64,000 bases of DNA from Bacteroides intestinalis (GTDB lineage Bacteria; Bacteroidota; Bacteroidia; Bacteroidales; Bacteroidaceae), in assembly GCF_003464595.1 (NCBI RefSeq), contig NZ_QRZF01000026.1, positions 9,195-73,194 of the forward strand, read 5' to 3'. Shown here one piece after another: positions 1 to 8,902 of the stretch. The number at the start of each line of letters is the position of its first letter. The first letter of the stretch is position 1. The translations under genes and the position numbers were made by a program. The notes under the pieces were generated by a model. That model was not told the origin of the DNA and ran no database searches. It saw only the letters and a program-made list of their open reading frames with translations.

Positions 1-1
1 T

Positions 2-166
2 ATGACTTTTGTCTTTGCTGATAATGGCACATGGCAGGATCAACATGTGGATGGATTCTATTATGGCAAATTTACCGGGACTCCTTCAAATAGCACATAT
101 AAGGGAGGCTATGGTACTGCTACTGACATTGTTATGCAAACTCATCTGGAAAAAAGTACAGACTAG
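2..166 (+). CDS. C-terminal end of an unidentified protein (5' part outside window)
   Basis: An open frame runs in from the left edge and ends with TAG at 164-166, giving 54 visible residues. The composition (many G, Y, T, N and aromatic residues, for example DGFYYGKFTG) looks like the end of a beta-rich secreted or surface protein. It is followed 35 nt later by a strong terminator, which supports a real gene end. The ATG at 2-4 may just be an internal methionine. No family can be named from so short a piece. An overlapping frame at 9-230 runs through the terminator and was not accepted. Confidence 0.55.
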   Translation: MTFVFADNGTWQDQHVDGFYYGKFTGTPSNSTYKGGYGTATDIVMQTHLEKSTD

Positions 167-200
167 GTTTGTGACTTTTACATTAATTACTCTGAAAAAA

Positions 201-228
201 ACCGCATCCGGGATGGATGCGGTTTTTT
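201..228. terminator. Bidirectional intrinsic terminator
   Basis: A perfect 9-bp stem (ACCGCATCC / GGATGCGGT) with a 5-nt loop is followed by a T-run on the plus strand and preceded by an A-run. It can therefore end both the truncated plus-strand gene and the converging GH3 gene. Confidence 0.85.
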
Positions 229-238
229 AAATAATGTC

Positions 239-2461
239 TCACTTCAATTCAAACGGCACTATACCTTTTATATCTGCCGCCGAAGCAGCTATCACAGCCT
301 CAAACTTACCCGGCTCGGCTACCCAAGCATGTTGGGCATCATCAAAGTAACTCAAAGCTTCCTTATCTACAGTAAATGTAACTTCTTTCTCTTCTCCCGG
401 AGCCAGTTTCACTTTCTTGAAACCTTTCAGTTCCTTAACAGGACGAGGCAAAGAAGATTTCTTATCACTGATATATAACTGTACCACTTCCTGTCCTTCA
501 CGGTCACCCGTATTCTTCACAGTTACAGTAAAACTGATCTGATCATCGGCAGACATTACTTTCTTATCGGCAGCAGGCTTTCCATAAGCAAATGTTGTAT
601 AAGACAGTCCATGCCCGAAGGGGAACAACGGCTTCACTTTCTTCTGCATATCTGCCCAGCGATAGCCAACAAAGATGCCTTCATTGTACTTCATATCTAC
701 CACCTTCTTGCTACGCTCAGCAAAATACTCACCTACACTGTGAGCCGGAACATCTTCCAGACGTACAGGGAAGGTGAAAGGCAATTTACCGGAAGGATTG
801 GCATCCCCCACCAGTACAGCAGCAATAGAATTTCCGGCTTCCGAACCCAGGAACCAAGCTTGCATCACAGAAGGAACTTCTGCAATCCAAGGCATAGCTA
901 CAGCATTACCGGAAATATTAATAACCACCAGGTTCTTATTTGCCTTTGCCAAAGCCGTGATAACAGCATCCTGTCCGTAAGGCAGACCAAGACCGGCACG
1001 ATCCGTATCTTCACAATCCTGGTTATTACTCTTATTCAATCCGCCGATAAAGACCACATAGTCCGCATCTGCGGCTACCTTTACAGCTTCGGCAATCAAT
1101 TCTTCCGGTGTACGGTCGTCTTTCAAATTCTGACCGGTTACTACGCCATTATATTCACCACGTGCATCTCCCACGTAACCACGAGCATAAACCACTTCTG
1201 CTTTATCGCCTACACGCTTCTTAATGCCATCCAACGGAGATAACTCACGCTGCACTTTCAAAGAAGAGCTACCCCCACCTACAGTCATCATCTTCACAGC
1301 ATTCTCACCGATAACAGCAATTTTCTTTGCTTTATTCAAGTCGATGGGCAGCAGAGATCCCTTGTTTTGCAACAGCACAATTCCCTCTTCACCAATGCGG
1401 CGGGCAGCCTCATAATGTTCGGGAGAAAGCATGGAACCCAAAGGACGGTTCACATCCATTGTTGTACGGAAACTCAGGCGCAAAATGCGACGCACCTTAT
1501 CATCCAGCTCCTTCGTACCCACTTTCCCGGATTTAATGCGTTCCAGATAGGGCATAGCCAGATAATAGTTATCATAAGCATTACTGCTGCCATTGGCAAG
1601 ACCATCCGTCCAACTACCGAATTCCATGTCAAGTCCGTTCGTAATGGACTGATCCGTATCATGCACACCACCCCAGTCAGAGACAACAACACCGTCGAAG
1701 CCCCATTCACCTTTCAGAATATCATTCAGTAAATACTGATTATGACAAGCATGCTGTCCTTTATAAAGATTGTATGCCCCCATGATGGCCCATGTCTTAC
1801 CTTCCTGAACTGCAGCCTTGAAAGCGGGCAGATAGATTTCATAAAGAGCACGGTCGTCCACAATAACATTGGTGGTGTGACGGTTGATTTCCTGATTATT
1901 CAGCGCATAGTGCTTTACACAGGCAGCTACACCATTTTGCTGCACACCCTGTACATAAGGAACCACCATGCGGGAAGCCAAATACGGGTCTTCGCCCATA
2001 TACTCAAAGTTACGTCCATTCAGCGGAGTACGGTAAATGTTGACACCGGGACCCAGAAGGACATTCTTGTTGCGATAACGCGCCTCCTCACCGATACTTT
2101 TTCCATAAAGCAGGGACATATCAGGGTTCCATGTAGCAGCCAGACAAGTCAATGCCGGATAAGCCACACAAGAGTCATTGGTCCATCCCGCCTGATCCCA
2201 CTCATCCCAAAGCACTTCGGGACGGATACCATGAGGACCATCCGTCATCCAGTTTTCCGGAATGCCTAAACGGGACACTCCTGCACTGCTGAATTTACTT
2301 TGTGCATGTACCATAGCTACCTTTTCTTCCAAAGTCAGCCTTTTCAACGCATCTTCTACTCTTTCTTCAATAGGTTTGGTAGCATCCAGATATACAGGTT
2401 TCTGCTGCGCCAAGAGTGGAAGAGCAACAGTGAATGCCAAACCGAATAATACTTTTTTCAT
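239..2461 (-). CDS. Glycoside hydrolase family 3 beta-glucosidase-like enzyme
   Basis: This 740-aa protein has a signal peptide (about residues 1-19) and should act in the periplasm, releasing terminal beta-linked sugars, probably glucose. The GH3 N-terminal barrel spans about 30-340 with the substrate-binding KH at 183-184 and the nucleophile Asp262 in the motif VVSDWGG. The C-terminal sandwich carries the CEDTDR segment where the acid/base normally lies, and a fibronectin-III-like domain occupies about the last 90 residues. Length is normal for BglX-type GH3. It is the last gene of a minus-strand run after GH30 and GH5 (27-nt gap). With those partners, release of glucose from beta-glucan oligosaccharides is the simplest inference; the linkage is not determined by the sequence. 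Confidence 0.92.
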   Translation of the reverse strand: MKKVLFGLAFTVALPLLAQQKPVYLDATKPIEERVEDALKRLTLEEKVAMVHAQSKFSSAGVSRLGIPENWMTDGPHGIRPEVLWDEWDQAGWTNDSCVAYPALTCLAATWNPDMSLLYGKSIGEEARYRNKNVLLGPGVNIYRTPLNGRNFEYMGEDPYLASRMVVPYVQGVQQNGVAACVKHYALNNQEINRHTTNVIVDDRALYEIYLPAFKAAVQEGKTWAIMGAYNLYKGQHACHNQYLLNDILKGEWGFDGVVVSDWGGVHDTDQSITNGLDMEFGSWTDGLANGSSNAYDNYYLAMPYLERIKSGKVGTKELDDKVRRILRLSFRTTMDVNRPLGSMLSPEHYEAARRIGEEGIVLLQNKGSLLPIDLNKAKKIAVIGENAVKMMTVGGGSSSLKVQRELSPLDGIKKRVGDKAEVVYARGYVGDARGEYNGVVTGQNLKDDRTPEELIAEAVKVAADADYVVFIGGLNKSNNQDCEDTDRAGLGLPYGQDAVITALAKANKNLVVINISGNAVAMPWIAEVPSVMQAWFLGSEAGNSIAAVLVGDANPSGKLPFTFPVRLEDVPAHSVGEYFAERSKKVVDMKYNEGIFVGYRWADMQKKVKPLFPFGHGLSYTTFAYGKPAADKKVMSADDQISFTVTVKNTGDREGQEVVQLYISDKKSSLPRPVKELKGFKKVKLAPGEEKEVTFTVDKEALSYFDDAQHAWVAEPGKFEAVIAASAADIKGIVPFELK

Positions 2462-2488
2462 ATGGATAAATAATTAGTTTATTAGTGA

Positions 2489-3736
2489 TTATTTCATGCC
2501 CAACGACTGGACATACCCCTCCTGCACCACACAGTTCTTCAGCTTGCAAGCCTCAATGAAATCCATCATTGCCTTGCGTACCATCATCTGGTCGGGACGG
2601 GCATCCCGGATTTCTTTATAAGATGTGCGTGGAGATTCGGAGAAGTAAAGGATATTCGCCCAATTTTCCGGCGGAGTAATGCCTACAAAGCTGGAACCAT
2701 CCATCTTCTTATACGGCCAGAAGGTATAACCGATATTATTCTCACGCATCGTCTGGCAAAAAGCAGCTTGCCATTCGTCCGTATTATGTCCAATCTCACC
2801 CATATACATCGGTAGGTTCACACTGTCGCGGAAGTTTATTATGGCTTGAATAGCATCTTTGGTAGGATCACCTCCATAGCGATGGCAAGTATACATTATC
2901 TTATCGTCAAACTTAGAATCCTTGAACGGCTTGAAGTTACCATTCCACTGAGCGCCACCCAACAGAATAATATGGTTATTATCCACTTCGCGGATAGCAG
3001 CTACCCCTTTCTTATAAATATCTTCCAGTTTACCGTTCAATTCTTCCATATTCGGGAAATACGGAGCAATAGGTTCATTAAAAAGCTCATAACCCAGAAT
3101 TACCGGCTCATTCTTATACCGGTCTGCAATCCGACGCCAAATATCGCAGTACAATTGTTGGCTGGTTTCACTTTCAAACAACCAGGGATACCCGTAACTA
3201 TCATCTATATTATCACCCGTTTGTCCCCCCGGAGCATCGTGCATATCGAGAATCAGATAAAGATCGGCTTCACGACACCATTCCACAACGCTGTCTACAC
3301 GGGCAAAACCATCCTGATCGGCAGTCAGTCCCATAAAGTCCTCATCCGTAAAAAGCTTATAATGGAATGGAAGACGGATGGTATTCGCACCTGTATTCTT
3401 AATAAACTGAATATCTTCACGAGTGATATAATTGTCTTTGAATGCTTTCCAGAACTCAGCAGTAAAGTCGGGTCCCACCAACTGACAGAACATCTCATTG
3501 ATAAACCGGGGAGAGTTCGTTTTGCTAAACTTAAACATATAACCTTCCGGATTCAGCCAATTGCCCAGATTGGTACCCATGATAAAGAGTTTCGTACCAT
3601 CAGGCTTTATCAGGTCTTGCCCCTGAATGGTTATAAACGCAGCAGAATCCTGTATTTTTTCTGCCTTTTCACCGCAACTGCCCAACATAAGGGAAGCTAC
3701 CAAGAGGGATGTACCCACTAAAATCGATTTCAACAT
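2489..3736 (-). CDS. Glycoside hydrolase family 5 glucanase-like lipoprotein
   Basis: This 415-aa protein begins with a lipoprotein signal (lipobox LGSC, lipid Cys21), so it is probably anchored in the outer membrane or periplasm. A GH5 (beta/alpha)8 fold is indicated by RLPFHY near 121, the acid/base Glu221 in LFNEP and the nucleophile Glu314 in MGEIGHN. GH5 covers endo- and exo-glucanases and mannanases, so the exact linkage cannot be read from the motifs. It lies between GH30 (20-nt gap) and GH3 (27-nt gap), all three in one orientation and almost certainly one transcript. In that context a beta-glucan role is likely. Confidence 0.88.
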   Translation of the reverse strand: MLKSILVGTSLLVASLMLGSCGEKAEKIQDSAAFITIQGQDLIKPDGTKLFIMGTNLGNWLNPEGYMFKFSKTNSPRFINEMFCQLVGPDFTAEFWKAFKDNYITREDIQFIKNTGANTIRLPFHYKLFTDEDFMGLTADQDGFARVDSVVEWCREADLYLILDMHDAPGGQTGDNIDDSYGYPWLFESETSQQLYCDIWRRIADRYKNEPVILGYELFNEPIAPYFPNMEELNGKLEDIYKKGVAAIREVDNNHIILLGGAQWNGNFKPFKDSKFDDKIMYTCHRYGGDPTKDAIQAIINFRDSVNLPMYMGEIGHNTDEWQAAFCQTMRENNIGYTFWPYKKMDGSSFVGITPPENWANILYFSESPRTSYKEIRDARPDQMMVRKAMMDFIEACKLKNCVVQEGYVQSLGMK

Positions 3737-3756
3737 GGTATTCTAATACTATAAGA

Positions 3757-5232
3757 TTATTTCTTCCAACGATAAGAGGCTACTGCTTTGGCAGGCACCA
3801 CACAATCCACATAATTCTTTCCATCCGTTACAGTCAGGCGAGTTTCCTCATTTCCCTCGTTCAAGAGTACAAAAGCAACGGTTCCATCGGGATTTTCAAA
3901 TGCAGAGTACATTAATCCTTTCCCGTCAACACCTTTACTTTCCACACGGACCGCACCCGGTTTTACCACGGATGACAGATGCCCGATAATATAATAATGA
4001 GAATTGTAAGTCATCGTCTTATAGTCCCCACGATTAATATCAACAGCTCCGTAGCAAGTTTTACAACCACCTTCACGCCAGGGACCACGTTCATCGTCCA
4101 GCATCAGATTCCAGACAATGACGCCTTTACACCAATTGTTTACCGTACCAAGAGCCACCTCGCGCATATCCTCCATCAAACGCCTTTCCAGGTTGCGTCC
4201 GTCATTCCACATACCGATAGAAGTTTCCGTAAAGATAAGTTCTTTATCGGGACGTTTCTGCTGAATGTTATTCAATTCCTCACGTCTGCCACCATAGTTG
4301 TGGTAAGCAGCTCCGGTAAGGAAGGCAGCAGCCACTTCATCATCATACATTTTAACGGGATATTCCTGCTGATCGGCCATATTATCATAGTTGTAATTAT
4401 GGTCGAAAGCATAAATCTTTGTATCCAGTCCGGCAGCCTTGAAAGCAGGACCGAGGGCATCGCGTACAAAAGCCAGTTCTTCTTTCCAACCCATGAACAA
4501 AGAAGCAGAATTGCCCCTATTCAACGGTTCATTCTGTGGAGTGACGGAGTAGATTTCAATACCTTCTTCACGGAATGCCTGTATCCACTTCACAAAGTAA
4601 GTAGCATAATCAGAATAATAATCCGGATTCAGTTGTCCGCTTGTCCAGGAATCAAATGGCTTCCTTTCTTCCAGGTTATTCACCTTCATCCACTTGGGGC
4701 ATGTCCACGGAGAACCTAATATTTTGATAGCGGGATTAAGGGCCAGAATATCTTTTAAAATAGGTATTACATATTCTTTCTCTTCAGTTTGCAGAGCGAA
4801 ATTCTCAATTCCTTTTGTATCGCAACAGGTATACTCGCTCAGTGAGAAGTCGGAACAACCAATAGAAATGCGGATATAACTAAATCCCAGCCCGTCTTTA
4901 TCAGAAAACGTTTCAGTCAGGAATTTCGCACGATCAGTCGGGGTCATCTGCATCAGATTATAGCAGGTAGAACCTGTAACAGCAGCTCCGAAACCATCCA
5001 TCTCCTGATACCGCACCGTAGGATTTATAGTGATTACGGACTCAGATGCAGAGACTTTGGAAAGCTTCTGAGTAGTGTGGTTAAAGCTTTGTTGCCGGTC
5101 GGCAGTCGTAATGTAAACTTCCGCTTTGTTTTTTCCCGGAGCATCCTCACCCAATGAACCGGAAGTCCCGGCACAGGTGGTAGTAGCAACCAACAAACAG
5201 CATCCTAATAAAAGAGGTAATTTCAAATTCAT
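3757..5232 (-). CDS. Glycoside hydrolase family 30 enzyme
   Basis: This 491-aa protein has a hydrophobic export signal; Cys20 sits in a poor lipobox, so lipidation is uncertain. The GH30 fold is shown by the N-terminal MDGFGAAVTG motif (residues 78-87), the acid/base Glu235 in TPQNEPL and the nucleophile Glu336 in IFTETSIG, followed by a C-terminal beta-domain. The layout resembles subfamily 3 enzymes, which are endo-beta-1,6-glucanases in other Bacteroides; that subfamily is my inference. It is the first gene of the GH30-GH5-GH3 operon, with a Bacteroides -7 box 33 nt upstream. A TPR/HTH membrane regulator lies further upstream on the same strand. Confidence 0.9.
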   Translation of the reverse strand: MNLKLPLLLGCCLLVATTTCAGTSGSLGEDAPGKNKAEVYITTADRQQSFNHTTQKLSKVSASESVITINPTVRYQEMDGFGAAVTGSTCYNLMQMTPTDRAKFLTETFSDKDGLGFSYIRISIGCSDFSLSEYTCCDTKGIENFALQTEEKEYVIPILKDILALNPAIKILGSPWTCPKWMKVNNLEERKPFDSWTSGQLNPDYYSDYATYFVKWIQAFREEGIEIYSVTPQNEPLNRGNSASLFMGWKEELAFVRDALGPAFKAAGLDTKIYAFDHNYNYDNMADQQEYPVKMYDDEVAAAFLTGAAYHNYGGRREELNNIQQKRPDKELIFTETSIGMWNDGRNLERRLMEDMREVALGTVNNWCKGVIVWNLMLDDERGPWREGGCKTCYGAVDINRGDYKTMTYNSHYYIIGHLSSVVKPGAVRVESKGVDGKGLMYSAFENPDGTVAFVLLNEGNEETRLTVTDGKNYVDCVVPAKAVASYRWKK

Positions 5233-5264
5233 GGTATGTTTTTCAAGGGTTAATTAATCTCCCC

Positions 5265-5272
5265 CAAAGGTA
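5265..5272 (-). promoter_or_regulatory. -7 box of the GH30-GH5-GH3 operon
   Basis: On the minus strand this reads TACCTTTG, a perfect match to the Bacteroides -7 consensus TAnnTTTG, 33 nt before the GH30 start. I see no clear -33 TTG at the usual spacing, as expected for an activator-dependent promoter. Confidence 0.6.
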
Positions 5273-5419
5273 GGCAAGATAAAGGCACTACGTACCTCCG
5301 CATTATGAATATGTGGATAAGATGAAATATACAGCGAAGATAACTCTCTAAATAACAAGTAGATAAAAATCAATAGAGAAAGTGAAAAAGTGGATAGGAA
5401 ATAAGGTAATGACGTATGC

Positions 5420-7012
5420 TTAGCGTATCTTCATAACGCATGTTTCAAAGTCATCGCGCGAAACACAAGCTTTGTTTTTCACCTTGGCGCGGTAATTATA
5501 GATTGTATTGACGGAGTAACGGAGAAATTCGGCAATCTGCGAACTATCGTCAATACCCAATCGGATTAAAGCAAAAATACGTAATTCCGTATTCAGAAGT
5601 TCGCCTTTGCGGAGTATGATCCGTTCTTCCGGTTGAAGCAGTTCATTGAATTTTCCCACAAAATCAGGGAAAAGATGTAGGAAAGCCGTATCAAAGTTCT
5701 CATATAACTCTTTCAGATCCGTATCAAGCACATCTCGTGAACGTACCATTTTCAGAAGTTCTTCCATCTGCCCGCCGGTAAGCTTCTTGTTCACCATACG
5801 CCGGTAAGCATCCAGTCGGTCGATGTAGGTAGAACAGAGTTTCAGGAAGCGCCCGATATATTCTTCTTTGATATGATTAGACATTTGCAACTGTTCATTC
5901 GCCTGCTCCAAATGGGCCCGGGCAACAGAGAGATGCTTCATCTGCCTGTAAATCCAGACAACAGCCACGACCAACAGCAGAGATAGAATACTAATCATCC
6001 AGAGATAAAAACGAAGACGTTCATTCTGTTTCTCCTGCATAGCCTGATAGGTAAGATCTATAAGCGACAGAATGCCAGCTGTCTGCAAACTGCGGCTACG
6101 GGCATTGTAATGATTGGTTTCATTCCATGAAAAACGGATATAGCGATAAGCACGTTCGATGTCTCCTTCCTCATAAAGCAATTGTGCCAAAGTCCACAAG
6201 GAGGCATGGTCTGTAATCGCAAGGCGGATATCCGTCAAAGCGGACAAAGCCAGATAATATTTTGCTTTCTCCAAGTCTCCCAGGCGATGATACAGCAAAG
6301 AACGGTGATACGTTACCAACGCATACTCCGGAGTATCGGGGCGCACACTTGCCAGGCGGTCATCATTTATCTTCAAAGCTTCCTCCAACCGACCGGCGGC
6401 AGCTGCCTGCATCTCTCTGCGTTCCGGATAAAAGGCGGAGGCTGGGGAAAGTACCTGCATCAGTGAGTCCTCATAAGCGGCAGACAAACCATAATAACGG
6501 CGACGACGGAAAGCATCTTGCGTATATGCCCCCAATTCACCGTATAAATGACGATAACTTTCGTAATAGTCGGGCAACAGACGGGAAGAGAGTCTGGAAG
6601 GATTTATCTGTTCCAAATCCTCGGAGGCTTCCTTATACATACCCGCCGAAGACATCAGATGCGCCCGCCGGATACGGGTTTCATCCGCCGCTTCCTGTTC
6701 GCCATGACGCTGTGCCCAGTGCAGGTTACGACTTAGATAAAGGAGGGCTGAATCGCATATATATGCCTTGTATTCCTGAAACATTTCTCCATTCAGACGG
6801 AAATACTCCTGCGTCTCCGTGTCTGTCTGCGATAATTGCCACCTCAAAGCTTCAATGCGAGCTTCCCTCACTGCCACATATTCCTGATGTGCACCGATAG
6901 CCTCATCCAAGGCAGCAGGCCATCCATCCATCGCAGGGACATCAACCGGAGCAGACATTCCATGAATGCCCACTAAAGCCAGTCCGAGAAATATCAGCAG
7001 TTTTACCTTCAT
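5420..7012 (-). CDS. TPR membrane regulator with C-terminal HTH (DUF6377-like)
   Basis: This 530-aa protein has a signal peptide (about 1-20), a long helical TPR-like periplasmic region (about 60-325), one membrane segment near residues 334-352 ([19 protein letters not shown]), a short coiled coil, and a cytoplasmic part ending in a LuxR-like helix-turn-helix ([19 protein letters not shown]). Such one-protein transmembrane regulators sit next to polysaccharide clusters in Bacteroides. It lies 187 nt upstream of the GH30 operon in the same direction and is the obvious candidate to control it. The ligand is unknown. A second protein of the same plan is encoded at 25031-26698. Confidence 0.75.
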   Translation of the reverse strand: MKVKLLIFLGLALVGIHGMSAPVDVPAMDGWPAALDEAIGAHQEYVAVREARIEALRWQLSQTDTETQEYFRLNGEMFQEYKAYICDSALLYLSRNLHWAQRHGEQEAADETRIRRAHLMSSAGMYKEASEDLEQINPSRLSSRLLPDYYESYRHLYGELGAYTQDAFRRRRYYGLSAAYEDSLMQVLSPASAFYPERREMQAAAAGRLEEALKINDDRLASVRPDTPEYALVTYHRSLLYHRLGDLEKAKYYLALSALTDIRLAITDHASLWTLAQLLYEEGDIERAYRYIRFSWNETNHYNARSRSLQTAGILSLIDLTYQAMQEKQNERLRFYLWMISILSLLLVVAVVWIYRQMKHLSVARAHLEQANEQLQMSNHIKEEYIGRFLKLCSTYIDRLDAYRRMVNKKLTGGQMEELLKMVRSRDVLDTDLKELYENFDTAFLHLFPDFVGKFNELLQPEERIILRKGELLNTELRIFALIRLGIDDSSQIAEFLRYSVNTIYNYRAKVKNKACVSRDDFETCVMKIR

Positions 7013-7039
7013 GGGGACAAATATAAAAAATTAGTTTCC

Positions 7040-7047
7040 TATATTTG
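7040..7047 (+). promoter_or_regulatory. -7 box upstream of the DUF5009 gene
   Basis: TATATTTG matches TAnnTTTG. Transcription starting about 7 nt downstream favours the second in-frame ATG (7076) over the ATG at 7064. Confidence 0.5.
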
Positions 7048-7075
7048 CAGTATTAACCCCCAAATGTATTCTATA

Positions 7076-8260
7076 ATGAAAAACTTAGCACCTCAACGAG
7101 TGGCCGCGGTTGATGTATTCCGCGCACTCACCATGTTTCTCATGCTCTTTGTGAATGACATCCCCGGTCTGAAGAACATCCCCCACTGGCTCGAACATGC
7201 CAACATCAACGAAGATATGATGGGATTCTCCGACACCATTTTTCCCGCATTCCTGTTTTGCATGGGCATGTCTGTCTCTTTTGCCATCCAGAACCGTTAC
7301 CGGAAAGGAGATACTACACTTCAGGTCATTGCCCATATCTTCTGGCGTACGGTGGCGCTCATCGCTATGGGGCTATTTTCACTTAATTCGGGTGGCATAG
7401 CAGGTGGCATTTCCCACCAGTGGTTCTGCATCCTGATGGTTATCGGCTTTTTTCTGGTCTGGGCCGTTTATCCGAAGGCTGAAGGGTCAAAAAAGTACCT
7501 ATTCATCGCAATGAAAGTGCTTGGCGTTGCCTTGTTGGCATTCCTCGTTCTATATAAAGATTTAAACGGGAAACCTTTCCATCAAGGTTGGTGGGGCATC
7601 CTGGGGCTTATCGGTTGGACGTATGTCGTATGTGCCGGTATTTATCTATTTACCCGCGAAAGTTTACGTAAAAATGTCATAGCATGGCTGGTCGTCGTGC
7701 TCCTTGCGGTGATCAGTCACTCTAACCTAATCCCACAGGAATATGGTTTACGTATCATCCTTCTGCCTTTCATCCCCAGTGACTGGACGCTGCATGCATT
7801 CGGTATGTCGGGGGTACTCACTTCCCTGTTGATGCAGAAATATGCCGACCGGGAACATCCGCGTAAATTCATTGTTATCCTTTGTGCGTTAGGTGTCATC
7901 ATGCTCATCGCTGCACTTTGCTCGCACCCCCACTGGATTATCTCAAAGATACAGGCCACTCCGAGCTGGCTGTTCTATTGCCTTGCTGCATTCTTCCCAT
8001 TGTTCGGCCTGTTCTATTGGCTGACGGATGTAAAAGGTAAAACACCCTGGTTCGATATTATCAAACCTGCCGGGACTGCCACGCTTACGTGTTATATCAT
8101 TCCATATATATGGTACGCCGCACAGCAATTGTTGGGCTGGCACTACCCCGAACTCCTGAATGCAGGTGCTCCGGGTCTATTAAGATCACTCATATTCTCC
8201 CTCATCATCGTCCAACTGACCGGACTATTGGTGAAGGCTAAAATAAAACTGAAGGTATAA
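7076..8260 (+). CDS. DUF5009 / NagX-like membrane acyltransferase-type protein
   Basis: This is an integral membrane protein of 394 aa with about 10 hydrophobic segments. The N-terminal RVAAVDVFRALTMFLM segment and the following VNDIPG are typical of DUF5009 and heparan-alpha-glucosaminide N-acetyltransferase-like proteins. Family members are thought to move acetyl groups onto amino sugars across the membrane, but the bacterial function is mostly unproven. An ATG 12 nt upstream (7064) is in frame; I prefer 7076 because of the promoter position. queH follows after 24 nt and may be co-transcribed, although no functional link is known. Confidence 0.8.
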   Translation: MKNLAPQRVAAVDVFRALTMFLMLFVNDIPGLKNIPHWLEHANINEDMMGFSDTIFPAFLFCMGMSVSFAIQNRYRKGDTTLQVIAHIFWRTVALIAMGLFSLNSGGIAGGISHQWFCILMVIGFFLVWAVYPKAEGSKKYLFIAMKVLGVALLAFLVLYKDLNGKPFHQGWWGILGLIGWTYVVCAGIYLFTRESLRKNVIAWLVVVLLAVISHSNLIPQEYGLRIILLPFIPSDWTLHAFGMSGVLTSLLMQKYADREHPRKFIVILCALGVIMLIAALCSHPHWIISKIQATPSWLFYCLAAFFPLFGLFYWLTDVKGKTPWFDIIKPAGTATLTCYIIPYIWYAAQQLLGWHYPELLNAGAPGLLRSLIFSLIIVQLTGLLVKAKIKLKV

Positions 8261-8284
8261 ATACGTACCTAAAAAGACGAAAAG

Positions 8285-8875
8285 ATGATGTTAAAGCTTC
8301 AAACTCCTAACCATGAAGACAAGGTGCTGCTCCACTCTTGTTGCGCACCTTGTTCTTCTGCCATTATCGAATGCCTGCTTGCCAACGGCATCCGCCCCAC
8401 CGTGTTTTATTACAACCCCAATATCTACCCTCAGGCCGAATATGAAATACGGAAAGCCGAGGCTATTCGCTATGTTCAGGGGTTAGGACTTGACTTTATA
8501 GATGGCGACTACGATTACTCATTCTGGCGCACCTCCATGCAAGGAATGGAGGATGAGCCCGAACGAGGTGGCCGTTGCCTGAAATGTTTCAACCTTCGTC
8601 TGGCAGAAACTGCCCGTTATGCCTCCGAGCACGGTTTCACCCTGTTCACCACTACCCTCGCCTCTTCCCGCTGGAAAAGCCTCGATCAGATCAACGAAGC
8701 GGGACGTAGAGCCGCCGCCCTTTACCCCGGAACCACTTTCTGGGAACAAAACTGGCGAAAAGGAGGATTACAAGACCGACGAAACCAACTTCTCAAAGAG
8801 CATGATTTCTATAACCAGCAATATTGCGGTTGCGAATTCAGTATGCGAAGACTGGAAGAAAAAGATTCTTTATAG
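8285..8875 (+). CDS. queH: Epoxyqueuosine reductase QueH
   Basis: QueH catalyses the last step of queuosine synthesis, reducing epoxyqueuosine in tRNA to queuosine; it is a cytoplasmic iron-sulfur enzyme unrelated to QueG. This 196-aa protein carries the family's paired cysteines: HSCCAPCS near residues 18-25, GRCLKCF near 96-102 and YCGCEF near the C-terminus. Length is normal for the family. The start at 8285 (ATGATG) has an equally good alternative one codon later. It follows the DUF5009 gene closely and converges on the DUF4143 ATPase gene. Confidence 0.93.
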   Translation: MMLKLQTPNHEDKVLLHSCCAPCSSAIIECLLANGIRPTVFYYNPNIYPQAEYEIRKAEAIRYVQGLGLDFIDGDYDYSFWRTSMQGMEDEPERGGRCLKCFNLRLAETARYASEHGFTLFTTTLASSRWKSLDQINEAGRRAAALYPGTTFWEQNWRKGGLQDRRNQLLKEHDFYNQQYCGCEFSMRRLEEKDSL

Positions 8876-8902
8876 ACAAGTAGAAAGTTAAAACAGGAGG
8901 TT

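Noticed and set aside
9..230. A 73-aa plus-strand frame at the left edge
   Set aside because: It runs through the strong terminator at 201-228, and the other frame (2-166) gives a more protein-like sequence ending before it.
611..1243. Long plus-strand frame inside the GH3 gene
   Set aside because: It is antisense to a clear GH3 enzyme and shows no domain-like pattern; similar shadows lie opposite most genes here (for example 14305-15021, 40595-41179).
7018..7025. TATATTTG on the minus strand just before the TPR regulator at 5420-7012
   Set aside because: It is only 6 nt from the start codon, which would leave no leader; kept only as a possibility.
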